Source of the DNA: Dipteris shenzhenensis
Lineage: Eukaryota; Polypodiophyta; Polypodiopsida; Gleicheniales
Strand: one strand, 5' to 3'
Assembly: GCA_047967505.1 (NCBI GenBank)
Contig: CM106538.1
DNA: 64,000 nt
Every line of letters begins with the position of its first letter. Position 1 is the first letter of the stretch. Positions 43,236-56,000 of this stretch are shown piece by piece. A program made the position numbers and the translations under genes. The notes beneath the pieces are model-generated. The model had not been told where the DNA came from. It searched no databases and saw nothing but the letters and a program-made list of their open reading frames with translations.

Positions 43236-45205
43236 TACACTCTAGCATGACTATGGGATAAGTAACATGATTTTCTCCAATCTGATGACATATCATTCTC
43301 ATAATTTCTTCCTAATCATTTTGACTACTTGATCACTAGGTTGTTTGTATGAAAAAGTAATCAAAGATGCTTCAAAAATTAGTGTCACAATTGCGATTGA
43401 CAAAAACGGCCCATGATGGCTTGTTCAAAGGGTATGCGCTAGCTCTTTTAAGTGGTTGGATCACTATATTCTGACTTGAGGTAAGGAATTTATGGTTGTT
43501 TCTTTTCACTACCTACTATTAATGAATTGGTAAAAGCAGTCTTTGGATGTGAAGATGAAGAGCCATAACCAAAGATGACATGATCTTAGGGCATGATGAC
43601 ATAAAACATTCATATTCTTATAGAATGAATGATATTTGAAGTAGTAGTAGCTAGCATCATGTGACTTCGAGAATGGAAGTCATATGAAAATCGCAAGAAG
43701 GATGTCTCTCTCCTAAGCAAAAGGCCACGGCTATTCAATTTGAAAGAAAGCAATATGACTAAATCAAGAATCGAAAGCTGCAAATGAAACAAAGGACAAA
43801 TAGATGCACTATATCCATTTTATTGATTTGACAACAATCAGCAATTTCTCTTGTCAGCTTAGGACACAATCAAACATATAAAAATTGTGACGAGACAACC
43901 AAGGCATCTCTAAATACATCTTTTATCCTTTTTCTTTCTTTTTACTTAATTGATTTTATTATTTTGCATATAATGATGTCACTATGAAAGAGAGGCTTTG
44001 CAAGGAACCTCTTTTGAACTACAAAGTTATCAGACCATTGACTAAACGAGAAGCAAAAGAAAGTTGATTGGGGCTCAACCAAGCAAGCAAAGATTTGGAA
44101 GGACAAAGGAGATACATATCTATTCCCATATTTTCATTTTCCTTACTCTCATAGAAGTACTCATATAGAGACAAGAAAGAATCGTATGGCGACGGAAGGG
44201 AATAATTGAATCTGAAGAAGAGTGATTGATCATATTAAAATATCATGAAAAGGAGAATAAAATATGATAGCCTATATAAGATCTAGGATAATCTAGGTGA
44301 GCTAAGAATTTTTTATGATTAAATAAGAATGATTATGTGCATTGATATGAATGAGAAGATGTGTATCATGTGGTATGTATGAAAAAAGAAATACAATTAC
44401 TTAGAGGGCTTATATCCTCATTGCTTACTTGAGTAGATGCCAATCCTAGCTTAATGTAGATAACAAAATTATTATTGTGTGATACATATGGTATTATTCG
44501 ATAAAGTGTTCTGTTAAAAAGTGAACTGAATTGGAGAAAATTAAAGAGAAGAAAAAGCATATGTATGACATTTTTGCTTAGCAAGAGGGACGGCATGATT
44601 GTTCGTTGACAAGATTTTTTGCTTTGGTAATCTCTTTACAAATTTGCTTTTATAGATAATAAAAAATAGCTGGTATGTCATATAATATCTTCTATATATT
44701 TTCTAGCAGTTGAAGAAAATACATATTGGATCATGCTACCAAGTTAAAATAAAAACCTTTGATGTGTGATTAGACAATGACATAGATATACCCTTCTGCT
44801 GATAACAAAATAGTATATGTCACTTATTGCTACTCGCATCATAAGGAAAAAGAATTATGCTTTGTATTTGTTATTATTTCTCAATATCATATTGGTATGG
44901 GATGGTATATATATTGAGGAATATGACAAATATAATGCTTGGACCTGTATCAAAATAGCATAAGCAATGAATGGATGTGGTATAGTACTTTCTCTTGGTA
45001 TAGCATAAGAATCAAAATAGTCTTTCATAAGTTTTGTATAGGCTAAATTCAAGGTTAATGAGAGCTTAAGATCTCTTGAGGAATTTTTTGACCATGATGA
45101 TACTTGATGAATATCCAAGAGAGTACTCTTCACATCTCTACTCGTTGACTCGAAAATTCAAATACACAACTGAGGTCGGCAGACAACTGAGGTCAGTTGC
45201 AATCC
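43236..45205. other. Interior of the non-autonomous element, no genes
   Basis: AT-rich; the longest open frames (76 and 92 codons, minus strand) have no recognised motif. Near the right end GACAACTGAGGTC is repeated (about 45167 and 45182). Confidence 0.5.
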
Positions 45206-45217
45206 AAGCAAGAGGGA
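45206..45217 (+). other. Polypurine tract
   Basis: CAAGCAAGAGGGA directly before TGTTATAGAATTG, the start of the 3' LTR. Confidence 0.65.
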
Positions 45218-46276
45218 TGTTATAGAATTGTATTTCTGATATTTCTTGCTATGGAAATTATTTTATTTTAGTCAAGTGTGACTATGGAAAAGTATTCCAT
45301 AGGAGTGCACCTGATGTGGCAGGGTCCTTAGTGGATGCTTTGTAGGGTTTAGTTGGGGACACCTAGCTACCTATGTTTTTCTAAGCTAGATCGTTAGTAT
45401 TGTGGGTGATTCCATGTGAATACTAATGTGGCTAGTGTTATTGGTGTTATTTCAATTGATCTCAAGGTGTGTATTTTGATGTCTGTATATCAAGCATAAA
45501 ATTGTGTTGGTATTAGTTGATGTGATGATTCATTAATTGATTGTAACAACTAACACAATTGGTGGCTTGAGTACAAATGATGAGTTGGATAATGAGGAAT
45601 GGAGATGGTGAAATAGATTTTGATTGATCAAAGTATCGAATGGCTGCCAAAGGCCATAGGCCATATTGTAAAAATAATGAATATTAAATCGTGGTTTAAT
45701 TTATTTTATTAAATGTGGATGAGGGCATATAAATCCTTGTGATATTTTAAGCTCGCGGAGATATGTTGAGCAATCTCTGTAGTTGGGGACAAGGGATACT
45801 TTTGGATGTATTAGTATTGGCTCTTAGCTTTTTTGGATTACAATTATAAATACTCTAGATGGGAAGCAAAAGCCAGCATCTAATGGGGCAGATTGGACCC
45901 CATGCAGTGATCTCACCAATCTGTCCTCTTCTCGGGGGGGTCACTATATATAAACCCTCTATACCACCTGCGTTCAAGGCCTATTTCTAAAATCCCTTAT
46001 CTGTAAATTTTTCATAAATAAATATACCCCTTTTCTATACAAATCTGTAAATTTTTTCCAAAACTATTTTAAATAGTCCCTTATGTATATTTATTTTTGT
46101 AAATTTTAGAAATAAAAAATATCCTTCTGTTGAACTCACGTGATAGGGTTACATATGATGAGTGACCCCCTCGAGGTCCTCTTCTCTTCTCTTCCCCACT
46201 TGTTTCCTTGTTCTTGGTTTCTATGGTTTTGGTAAATCATGAATTTGTGATCATATTTATTTTAATGTTTGTAACA
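45218..46276 (+). repeat. 3' LTR, interrupted by a MITE
   Basis: 1059 bp because of a 245-bp MITE plus its target duplication and a small extra stretch. TATAAATA box at 45845-45852. Ends GTTTGTAACA. Confidence 0.85.
45931..46175. mobile_element. MITE with 15-bp terminal inverted repeats
   Basis: Left end CTCGGGGGGGTCACT and right end AGTGACCCCCTCGAG are inverted repeats with one mismatch; weaker pairing continues inward (TAACCCT, GCGTTCAA against TTGAACTC). An 8-bp target duplication GTCCTCTT lies at 45923-45930 and 46176-46183. Eight bp is the duplication size of hAT-type elements. It is absent from the 5' LTR at the matching point, which shows the insertion. No coding capacity. Confidence 0.85.
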
Positions 46277-46281
46277 ATTTT

Positions 46282-46420
46282 CTTGCATGCACTCAATGTT
46301 ATGCATAGTTTGATGTCCTTAATGTATATGTTGCTACATGACCTGTCTATGACAATTGTTTATTTTTCAGCTAGCCGTATTGTCATGTTGAAATTAGAAT
46401 ACGTTTGGAAAATCTAATCC
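46282..46420 (-). pseudogene. Continuation of the deleted copia (gag end)
   Basis: The minus-strand frame of the protease at 42437 continues here past the inserted element (KDIKLCITLSACKKIDRDLR across the junction). Further upstream it decays without a clear zinc knuckle. Confidence 0.45.
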
Positions 46421-46980
46421 TCTTGGATCATGTAGTGGAAACTCTTTTTTAGGGGAGACATAGGATGAAAGAGTCTCTCTAGTTCTATGTCCACTTTTAT
46501 TGCATCAAACTTCTAATTAATGATGAAAATATATGTAGCAATGTACCAATAGGCTACTTTGTGACTACTATCAAGGGATGTTGTGGATCTTACATAACAA
46601 GGAGGGTTTCAATGGGATACATGTCCTTGCTCAACTGTAGCTCTAACTCACCTTGCGACCTGCCCTTGTTGTGCAACTACATGATGTTTGTTTAACCTTA
46701 GGCTTCTGAGCTTTCATCTACTATGTGACTACTCCTTCACCTCTCTAGCTTCTTACCTCTCTAGTGAGTCAATTGTCTTGTACATGTCACTATCATTTGT
46801 GGGCTTGCTTCTTTTCCCCTTGCACATCCTTTGTCACCTTTTCCTTCTTTCTTTGCAACTTGCCCCTACTATGTAGTATGTTAGTTTGTTGTAGCTCTTG
46901 AGTTTCTTAGCTCTTCGCCTATAGCCCCTATGGGCATCTCAATTGTCAACTTGCCTCATGACTCTTCTATGTCACTTTAA
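46421..46980. other. No recognised gene
   Basis: Only short frames; probably decayed gag or leader of the deleted copia. CTTGTGAC-type phrases foreshadow the tandem repeat that follows. Confidence 0.4.
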
Positions 46981-46981
46981 C

Positions 46982-47700
46982 TTTGTCTCACCTTACCTTG
47001 TCACTACACAATACTGCTTCAACTTCTTGTAGCAATACCTTGCCTTGTGACTACATTTATCACTTTAGCCTCCATAAATCATTGCACAAATGTCACCACA
47101 CCTTAATCTATCACATATTCAAGACTACTTACCAAGAAATCTCCTACCCTTTTAGCATTGTGAGACCTGGTCTAGTGGTGATTTGTGACCACCTTACCTT
47201 GTGACTACATGATGCTGCTTCAACTTCTTGTAGCAATGCCTTACCTTGTGACTATATTAAATCACTTTAGTCTCTAGTCATTGGGCATGTGTCACCACAC
47301 CTTAAACTATCACATATTCAAGGCTACTTACCAAGAAATCTCTTTCCCTTTTAGCATTGTGAAAATTGGTCCAATGGTGATTCCAGTTCATGATTGGATC
47401 CTAATTTACCTTGTGGGAATCTTGATTATCAACATTCCTCATGACTATGTTATGTCACTTTAGCTTTGTACCAACTTACCTCATGACTACATTATGCTAC
47501 TTCACCATCTAGTAGCAATGTCTTTCCTTGTGACTACATTAAATCAATTTAGCCTCTAGTCTTTGCACATTCCTTTACACACCTTAAATTATCACACATT
47601 TGGGATTGTTGATCAAGTAAGATCCTTTCCTTTCACCATCACAAGACTTGACCCAAAGGTGATTCCAGCCCATGATTGGATCCTCAATTTACTCATAGCA
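46982..47700. repeat. Tandem repeat, three diverged units of about 200-270 bp
   Basis: Units start near 46985, 47195 and 47464 with ACCTTACCTTGTGACTACA or a variant, then CTTCAACTTCTTGTAGCAAT, CACACCTTAAACTATCACATATTCAAG, and a GTGATTCCAGTTCATGATTGGATCC ending in the last two. Confidence 0.75.
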
Positions 47701-47954
47701 ATCAAGATAATTACCCTCAACTTTCAACCAATAATCATTCTAGAATACAATCCAAACCCATCTTCAAATTTCATTTGGGGTGCTTGAAAGACTACATGGA
47801 ATCTAGGATCTTTGCCTTTGAATGAAGTCTCAATTTCCTACTCAAGAAGTTTCATGGGCCATCACTGGTAATGGATCTCAATGGTTCTTTCTTTCCATGT
47901 AATCCCAACAAATTTTATGACTTTCGATGAATTGTGGGAGCCTATCGATCATCC

Positions 47955-48330
47955 TACATTTTATAGAGATGGAAGGTGGAAGGAGGACTGGAGGAAGGAG
48001 TGGGGGAAGGAGGTGGAAGGAGAGTGGGGGAAGGAGGTGGGAAGGAGGAGTGGAGGAAGCAGGAGTAGAGTGTGAGTTCTGGCGGAGTTTGGGAGGAGTA
48101 GAGAGGAGTTTTGGGGGAGTGGAAGAAGGAGTTTTGGAGGAGTTTTGGGGCTACTTTGAGGGTATGAGGGAGAAGGAGAGTTTTTTAGAGAAAGAGGGAG
48201 TTTTAAGACTGCTATGATGTTGGAAAGGTCAGGGCTGCTATGGAGAGAAAAAGGCGGCTTTTGGAGTGATGAGGGAAGGGTAGGGGCTACTTTGGATGGA
48301 CAAGGGAGAGGTTGGGTTTTGGAAGCAGTA
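47955..48330. repeat. Purine-rich tract with G-run clusters
   Basis: The plus strand is almost all purine in GGAAGGAGGTGGAAGG-like repeats (47970-48070), then a weaker GAGGAGTTTTGGG repeat to about 48330. Four or more GG/GGG runs lie close together, so quadruplex or triplex folding is possible. The 169-codon Pro/Ser/Leu-rich frame on the other strand is a consequence of composition. Confidence 0.65.
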
Positions 48331-48474
48331 GGGGATGCTTTGGCAAGATTAGGATTGGGTGTTACATCTTGAAAAAGTGGCAAGTTTTGGAAAAAGTGAT
48401 GCACTTGATTTGGAGACGCTTTTGGGAGATGGAATCTGGAGAGAAATGATGGGAGGGAGAGGGCTTTCATTGAA

Positions 48475-49549
48475 TCATAGCCACCATATCCCCTTGCTTT
48501 ATCAGGACTTTAAAAACTAACATAGCCAAATCTTTTATGCCACAACATTGAGAAATCTTTGTTGTCTAAGGCTAGCACTTATTTATTTTGCAAAGGCATT
48601 CCTCCTCTATCCCACTAGCAATCACCTCATCTGTGGCTTGGATTAAACGATGAAATCATGTACTTTCAAGACGATGCTCATCCCATTTCTTGTAAGCTAG
48701 CTGATAAAAGGCGAGTTATTGCATGTATATGGGACATAGAGTTACTATATCACTACTTTTTCCTCTCCAATGGTAGCTATGAATGGAAATTTTTTTATTC
48801 CCTTGATAAGAAACCTTTTTTTTTGTTACGTATAGTGACACTAGGTCCAAAACCTAACATAATCAGGGGTTAGAACTGCCCTTGGGTCTTCATCATGTAT
48901 TTGGCTGCTCTACTATTAACAAACTAGTCATCGACAACCAAATTTACCATAAGATACAAATTTGTTCTATCACTAAAGTAGTAAACAAGTCTGGGCCTTG
49001 ATGGCATTTGCTACTCTACCTTAGTGCAACTTGAATTGGGTCTTTTGCAACCCCCTTGTCATGGATCTGCTCTCTTACTCTAGTACTCTCTAGAACAGTG
49101 TCCTACTTTGCCCATCAATAAATAATTTCTTGTAAGATTTGGTCTTTTGCAACTATGAATCAAAAAAGTTTTTGTCTCTGGATCCACCAAGCTTCTTCTC
49201 CTAGGCTTCTTTTTATAGGGACAATGGTACCTAGGATTCTTCAAAAGTAGCCAATGCTAGCCTCTATGCCATAATCACAGTTGCTGTCACAAACCCTTTG
49301 TAACTTTATAAAATCTAGGAAATCATGCCTAGCACCAATTTGGAAGTTCAAGTTGATCCCATATTCTAACAAATTGATACAAAAGGACTCTAATTGAATT
49401 CACCTTCTTGATGTAGTCTTGCATTGGATCATCTTCTTATTCTAAAGATCCATGTTGGCATCTCGTTCACATTGAGTATCTAGGCCTAATTGTTCACTTT
49501 GAATGATTTGTTGATCACCTTTCATGCATGTGTTGAAAGTATCAAGCCT
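48475..49549. other. No recognised gene
   Basis: AT-rich sequence with short frames only. Confidence 0.4.
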
Positions 49550-51200
49550 ATACCATAGTTTTAGACTTATAGAATTAAAAGTTGAATGAATTCACATTGT
49601 ATAGGCTTGCATACATAATTCTATTATGATCTCAACAATTTAAGTCCTTAATTAATCTATAAACGGTGAATTTTTAAAATATGTAGATAAGGACTTCTCA
49701 TTTTAATAATATTGAGAGTTAAACAAAATCATATTGTGTAGATTGAATTTAATTTATTATGTTTTGATATGAAAATTTAAAGCACAATTTTAAATTGGTT
49801 TCATCTACATTGGGTGATTTTTTCAATATTTTAGATATTGTATTTTCTTTTGAGAAGTTAATGCTAAAAGCTGAATGAGTGAAAGTTGTATAGACTTGAC
49901 TGAATTTATTATGTTGAAATTTCATCTACTTTATTTTGAGATTCTATATGTTTTGAATTTTCACTTTTTAGGGATTGTCTTTTCTTCTTGAGAAGATCAT
50001 GTTTGAAGTTGAGTGAATTCATATTAAATGGCTGTGTATCAAATTATCATTATTTTATTCATCAATTTTACATTGAGTTTATCTATGCTCGATACTGTCT
50101 TTTTTCTAAAGAGATGATGTTAAAATTCATTATTGTGTGGTTTTTTTAACACTACCTACATTATCTTTTCTACATTGATTCAACTCATTGTTCATGCATT
50201 GTCTACATTGCTAATTTTTAGATTGTGACACTTCATTTGAAGTTGATGTAAGTTTAGATTTATATAAATAACCTACTTTATCATTTCACTAAAGATTGAT
50301 TATGCATATTCTAGGCTCATTCTAGGCCATATCTTTTAACGTTTCAATATAAGTGTTTCATTATTTAAATGGCGTTTGGAGTTGATGAAAGCTTAGATTT
50401 TTTATGATTGATCTTATGCATTTTGTTTATGTACAGTCTTTAAGCTATTACTTTGGAATGTCAATGTTTAATATATGTTAAGCTATTAACTTTGGAATGT
50501 TAATGTTTAATATTTGTTGGGAGTTGACCAAATCGTAGATTATGTAAAATCGACTTATTGCAAGCATGTGTGAAAATTTTTGTTTGCATTGTCTAAGAGC
50601 ATGTGTGAAAATTTTTGTTTGCTCTGTACCTTTTAACTTTGAAATTCACTATGGAAAGGGAATCTAAAGTGGATGGAAATTTAGATCAATATCTTTTGCA
50701 GTCATGTTTTTATGTGGTTTTTAATACATTGTCTAATCTATCTGCCAAGTTTTGAACACAAACTTATGCTTGAAATTTGGAATTTGATGCTAAGAGAAGC
50801 TTAGATTATGTGTAAATGTTGTCATGTGCTTATGTAAGATATGTTTTTTACACATTGTCTAAGGTATATCTTTTGATGTTAGACTGCCAATGTTTTCTTA
50901 TGCAAATAGAATCTAAAATCGATGGAACTTTAGATTTTGTATCAATGAGCTTTTGCATACATGCTTTTGTGTGGTATTTTGTACATTGTCCAATTTATAT
51001 TTCAACTTTTAAATGCCAAAATTTGGGAAATGGTGCTTGAAGTTGACAATGCAAGTTGTGTATAAATTATACTCCATATTTTTTGTGAATGTCTAAGTTC
51101 TTTTAACTTTGGAATATAAATATTTTTACTAAAAATTTATCCTTGAAAGGTAATGCTAGAGGAATTTCATAAATAACTTTTTGATATTTAAAATTTAAAT
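49550..51200. repeat. Old degenerate satellite, about 110-140-bp period
   Basis: The phrases CATTGTCTAA (about 50587, 50727, 50852, 50983), TTTTAACTTTGGAAT, GTTGATGGAA.CTTAGATT and TGTATAAAT recur in a fixed order through the region. Units are strongly diverged, most clearly ordered from 50400 to 51130, and fade toward 49550. Confidence 0.6.
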
Positions 51201-51714
51201 AAAAATTAGAGAAGGTATTCCTTGAATGAATGATGCACATAAAATTTTGAAGATATTAAGCAAGGTAGATATGATTGTAAAACAAGGACGCTCGTTTCTC
51301 TAAGGAAGAAAGATAAGTATGGATTTTTCATGGAAGAGTTATCCCAAATGTAAGGGTATTGGTTTCACAATTGATTTTTCATCGAAGATTTCTCCCAAAT
51401 GTAAAGGTATTGGATTTATGAAAAGTTTAACAAGAAATTTAAATTTGCAAAAAGTAATAAGATAGTGCTTCTAAGTAATTTTTCTCTATTAGAGTTATAA
51501 GAAACCTTAGTGCTGCTTTTACATGTGTACACATTTACCAAGTATCCAATCATAATTATTACAAAGTTGATTGTGAAAGATTTTCTTTAAATATCATAGC
51601 ACCCAGAGATTGAGGGCATGCATGTGAAGCTGATGCTTATTGATTCTTACATATATTAGATGTAAATGGAAAAGAGTGGCCATATAATTGTATATAGGCT
51701 TGTATTCCTTAAGG

Positions 51715-51870
51715 CGGTCGCTCTCTGAAAACCAAAAAGCACATGCGAGCAAGCACATATTCAAACACCCCTAAATTTTCATTTTACATTTGTATTGTAT
51801 AATTGTTTACCCCTCCTCCATATTTGTAATTTAAAAGCCCCCTCCATACATGTATACACCATAATCATAT
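51715..51870 (+). repeat. Dispersed repeat, inverted partner at 59 kb
   Basis: GGCGGTC, then GAGCAAGCACATATT, AACACCCCTA, TTGTTT.CCCCTC and ACATGTATACACC occur in the same order as in the reverse complement of 58977-59160. A MITE-like family is likely; ends and target duplications were not fixed. Confidence 0.55.
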
Positions 51871-52777
51871 TGGTTAAGTAGTTTTTAAACCCGGTGTGCT
51901 TGTTTTTTTTCTCGAATGTTAATAGGTAGGATAGATAAAACCTTAAAACTGGTCAACCTAAGGGCCCTTTCTCGCACGGTGGAGGTGTGGTGGCACACTT
52001 GAGGGAGGTGCAACGACAGGTGGTCAAACGAATAGGCCAGAGCCTCCAAGGATCCATTCGGCTATTAGAGTCACACGTGACACCTAGGTGTGGGCACCGG
52101 TGTGCAAGGGAAGAGGCCCTAAAACAACCAAAGCCAACAATCACGAGTGAGTTAAAACGTAAGTGTCCACTGTCCAGAGGAGCATTTTAAAACCCTACAA
52201 GTATAGGGGAAAACTTAAAAGTGGCGAGAAACCTTTTAAAAAGTTTGACTTCGATTTTGTCGCCCAGTCAAAGCTTGTCCGTGGGGAAAACGCAACTTTA
52301 AGGAGAGAGATGCGATCATGCGTGTGCTGGACGGCGATGTGTCGGATTGATGAATTTTCACACTGTGAGAGATGCAACAATCTTGGAAGAGATGAGCTCG
52401 AGCAGTATAGTAATCGGCTAGCAGCGTTCAAACTTGGGCAAGAGATGAGTGCGTTGCAGAAAAGCAAAAATCGCATTCGCGCATGTTCCCGTCACGAGGC
52501 CGGAATGAATGTCTTGTTTGTTGTTGTTGTTGCTTGCTTTCGGATCTCTCACACAAGCCACGATTCCATCGTGCCTGGTGTGCACTGTTCATGCACTTTG
52601 CATGCCATTTTTGACACAATCTGCTCAGCAACAACAACGAGAAGTTGCCACCGTTTGTGACGAAACTCTTTTGGCCTCGTCAACCCCAATTGCCTCTCCC
52701 TTTCAATCCAGATTCCAACACATCCATCCTGCTTTCTGTTTTACGCTTCTCCTTTTCAGGAATTTATATGTCCACAC
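51871..52777. other. GC-richer region, insertion site of the intact copia
   Basis: Composition is higher in GC than the flanks, and a 165-codon plus-strand frame spans 52163-52660 without any recognised motif. A (TTG)n run at 52517-52530 is followed by sequence shared with 24350-24440 in inverse orientation. The region continues at 57476 after the element. Confidence 0.4.
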
Positions 52778-53006
52778 TGAAACAATTCACAACATAAACC
52801 AGAATACGAAAGATAGAGTTCAGAGTTCTTTTCGTAAAAATTACGTAGAATGTATACATGCTCTTATAGAGCTTGATCTCTCAATCATCGCCTATGATTT
52901 AGGCAGCAGGCTTGTGCAATCTTTGAATGCTCAACCTCCCTCCATGTGATACAGGGTGGTGCTTGCAATAAATACGTGCACGATGTCATCACGTGAAGTT
53001 CTATCA
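52778..53006 (-). repeat. 3' LTR of the intact copia
   Basis: 229 bp, TG...CA ends, minus-strand CTATAAGAG box at 52862-52870 and a CACGTG motif near the outer (U3) end. Confidence 0.95.
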
Positions 53007-53017
53007 TCCCCCCCTCA
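53007..53017 (-). other. Polypurine tract
   Basis: Minus-strand TTGAGGGGGGGA lies directly before TGATAGAACTTC, the start of the 3' LTR. Confidence 0.88.
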
Positions 53018-53044
53018 AGCACCACCATCTTATATGTGATTCGT

Positions 53045-56000
53045 TTATGTGATGCCTTCAGAAGAGGATGGATGCAATCCAAGAAGAGATCTCAACATCT
53101 GAAATCGTGGACGAGGGAGTGGTTTGGTTAATACATCTGCTGGCATATCAGCTGTGGGAAGATGTTGAACTTGAAGAAGATTGTCCTTCACAAGATCCCT
53201 AATATAATGAAAATAGAGAGCAAAATGCTTGGTTCTTGAATGAAGAATTGGATTCTTGGTAAGGGCAATAGTGCTCTGATTATCACACCACAAAATTGTG
53301 GGAGTAGATAGAGAGCCAAGGATGTCTTCCAGCAGTCGTCTAATCCACACGATCTCACGAGAAGCAGTAGAAGCTGAAATATACTCAGCTTCAGTAGAGG
53401 AGAGTGCCACAACCTTCTGAGCTTTGCTGATCCAGCTGACAGCAGTACCATTAATCAGAAAACAACATCCTGTAATGGATCTACCTGTGCTCTTATCAGT
53501 TCCCCAATTAGCATCGGAATAGGCAGCAAAATCAAATGAACTCTGACGTTGAAACAGAAGCCCAAAACTGCGTGTGCCATGAAGATATCTGATGATACGT
53601 TTAAGGAGTTGCCAGTGAATAGTGGTAGGAGATGAATTGAATTGAGAGAGAGTGATGACAGCAAAGGCAATATCTGGCCTACAGCACACCATAGTATAAA
53701 GAAGACTACCGACCAAACTTCGATAAGGAAATGGTACTGAAGGACTCAATGTAGGTGAAGATGAGTGCAAATGCGAAAGAGCACTAGGATCCATGGGAAT
53801 AACAGCTGGATTGCAATCAAGCATTCGGTACTTAGATAATAGATCTTGAATGTATTTACCTTGAGACAAGTGAATGCGACCATTAGAACGATCTCGACTT
53901 ATCTGCATTCCTAGGCAATATCCTAGTTCTCCTAGGTCAACCATATCAAAGTGAGAATGAAGCTGCTGCTTAACTCGTGACATGGTAAAGGTATGATTGC
54001 TAAACAAGATGATATCATCAACATATAAAGCTAGGAAGAGCATGTGTGATGACTGTCTGAATAGGTAGAGGTTGGAATCTGCAGATGAAGACACAAAACC
54101 TAGACCATGCAAGAAAGAATCAATCTTTTCAAACCAAGACCGGGATGCTTGTTTGAGTCCATAAATGGATTTCTGAAGTCGACAGACTTGATGTGGGGAT
54201 GTAGAACTTTCATATGCTGGAGGTTGGAGCATATACACTTCTTCACGTAGCTCTCCATGGAGGAATGCAGTCTTCACATCCATTTGATGGATGTCGAGAT
54301 TTGTCTGAGCAGCATATGCAAGCAGAATCCGTATAGTTGTAAGCTTCACTACAGGGGAGAATGTCTCAAAGTAATCAAGACCAGCCACTTGTGAATATCC
54401 CTTTGCAACCAACCGAGCTTTGTACTTGGACAAAGATCCATCTGCATGAAACTTTTTCTTGAATATCCATTTGCATGGAATGGCATTCCGATCATGAGGT
54501 AATTCAGTCAAGACCCATGTGGAATTTCGAATGAGAGATGCATACTCCTCGTCCATAGCTTGCTTCCAGCAATGAGATTCTGGTCCATTAAGAGCTTCCT
54601 GATGATTGACAGGATCGGGTGCATTGTCAATGTTATCAATGCTGTAATGTACTTGAGCTTGAAACCAAGGACATTCAGCTGCATAGTAATTGCTTGCATT
54701 GTCAATGATCTTTGCAGAGGGCCTTCGAGATCGAGGTGGCAGAGTTCGTCGGTCAGATTCTGATGCTGACTCTTCCAGCTCACGATAAACATCATTAAAT
54801 TCTGCATTCGCATCATCATTTGAGGAATCCGAGAGAGGAAGCGATGAAGAAGCTGATGGCAATGAGTTTTCGGATGACTGAGTAGAAGATGACAATTGAG
54901 AAGATGACGAAGTGCTCATATCTCCCATTGTAGCGGAGTCCTCAGAATTCATTACAGCATGTATATCAACAAGATCTTCTGATGAAGGAAGAAGTCGATC
55001 TGTTGTATCATCCAAAAAATCATAACTGGAAGTCGAATGAGGATCATTAAGTGTGCCAGGAAAAATTTCTTCTGAAAAAATCACATCAGTGCTGAGAATC
55101 ATGCATGATTGTATTGGATCCCATAGCTTGTACCCACATCTATCAACAAGATATCCAACAAAAATACACCTTCGACTTCGTGGATCAAACTTGGACACTT
55201 GTGGAGATATTACCTTAGCAAAGGCCTGACATCCAAACACTTTAAGAGATGATACATTTGGTCGATGTCCCATCCATAACTCATATGGAGTAGAGTGAGG
55301 CATAGATGTTGAAGGAAGACGATTTTGTATGTAAACTGCAGTATGGACAGCTTCTGCCCAGAAGCTTGCATCAAGACTACTCTCAGTAAGCATTGTTCGT
55401 GCTGAATTATTTGTGGTTTGATTCTTTCTCTCTGCCAGTCCATTGAGTTGTGGCGTATAAGGTATCGTCAACTCACGTTTGATTCCAGATTGCTTGCAAA
55501 AACTTTGAAATTCAGAGCTCAAATATTCTCCACCATTATCAGAGCGAAAAACTTTCATTTTGTTTCCAGTATGTAATTCTGCCATGCTCTTGTATTGAAG
55601 AAAACATTGGAATGCTTCAGACTTTTTCTTGAGGAAGTATATCTCTGTCCATCTACTGGCATCATCAATGAAAGTCATATAATAGTGGCTTCCTCCCTTG
55701 GACATTACTGGTATCGGCCCACAGAGATCTGAGTGTACTAATGCCAATAATTCCTTAGATCGAGGTACACTGCGGTGAAAAGAACGTCTCTGATGCTTGC
55801 CAAAGATGCAAGCTTCACAAGTGCTCATGGTGGGACTGTTATCCAAGCTGAGACCATCAACTAACCCTTCAGAATGGACTTGCTTGATTAGTCTGAAATT
55901 GGCATGCCCAAGGCGTTTATGCCAGAGATCCGCATTGCTGTTGCTAGTGGCAATAAGAACTACATGCTTGATTTCAATTGCTTCTGTAAGATAATAGAGT

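Larger units (their letters stand above)
42438..46276 (+). mobile_element. Non-autonomous LTR retrotransposon, 3.8 kb
   Basis: Plus-strand element: 5' LTR 42438-43217, primer site 43219-43235, 2.0-kb interior, polypurine tract, 3' LTR 45218-46276. Target duplication ATTTT at 42433-42437 and 46277-46281, within the deleted copia. The interior is AT-rich with no gag-pol motif in any frame, so it depends on other elements. The LTRs are clearly diverged, so the insertion is old; the first dinucleotide of the 5' LTR reads TC, not TG. Confidence 0.88.

Noticed and set aside
47961-48470. 169-codon minus frame rich in Pro, Ser and Leu
   Set aside because: Explained by the purine-rich plus strand; no domain.
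52163-52660. 165-codon plus frame
   Set aside because: No recognised domain, includes a Val run from (TTG)n; kept only as a note on the region.
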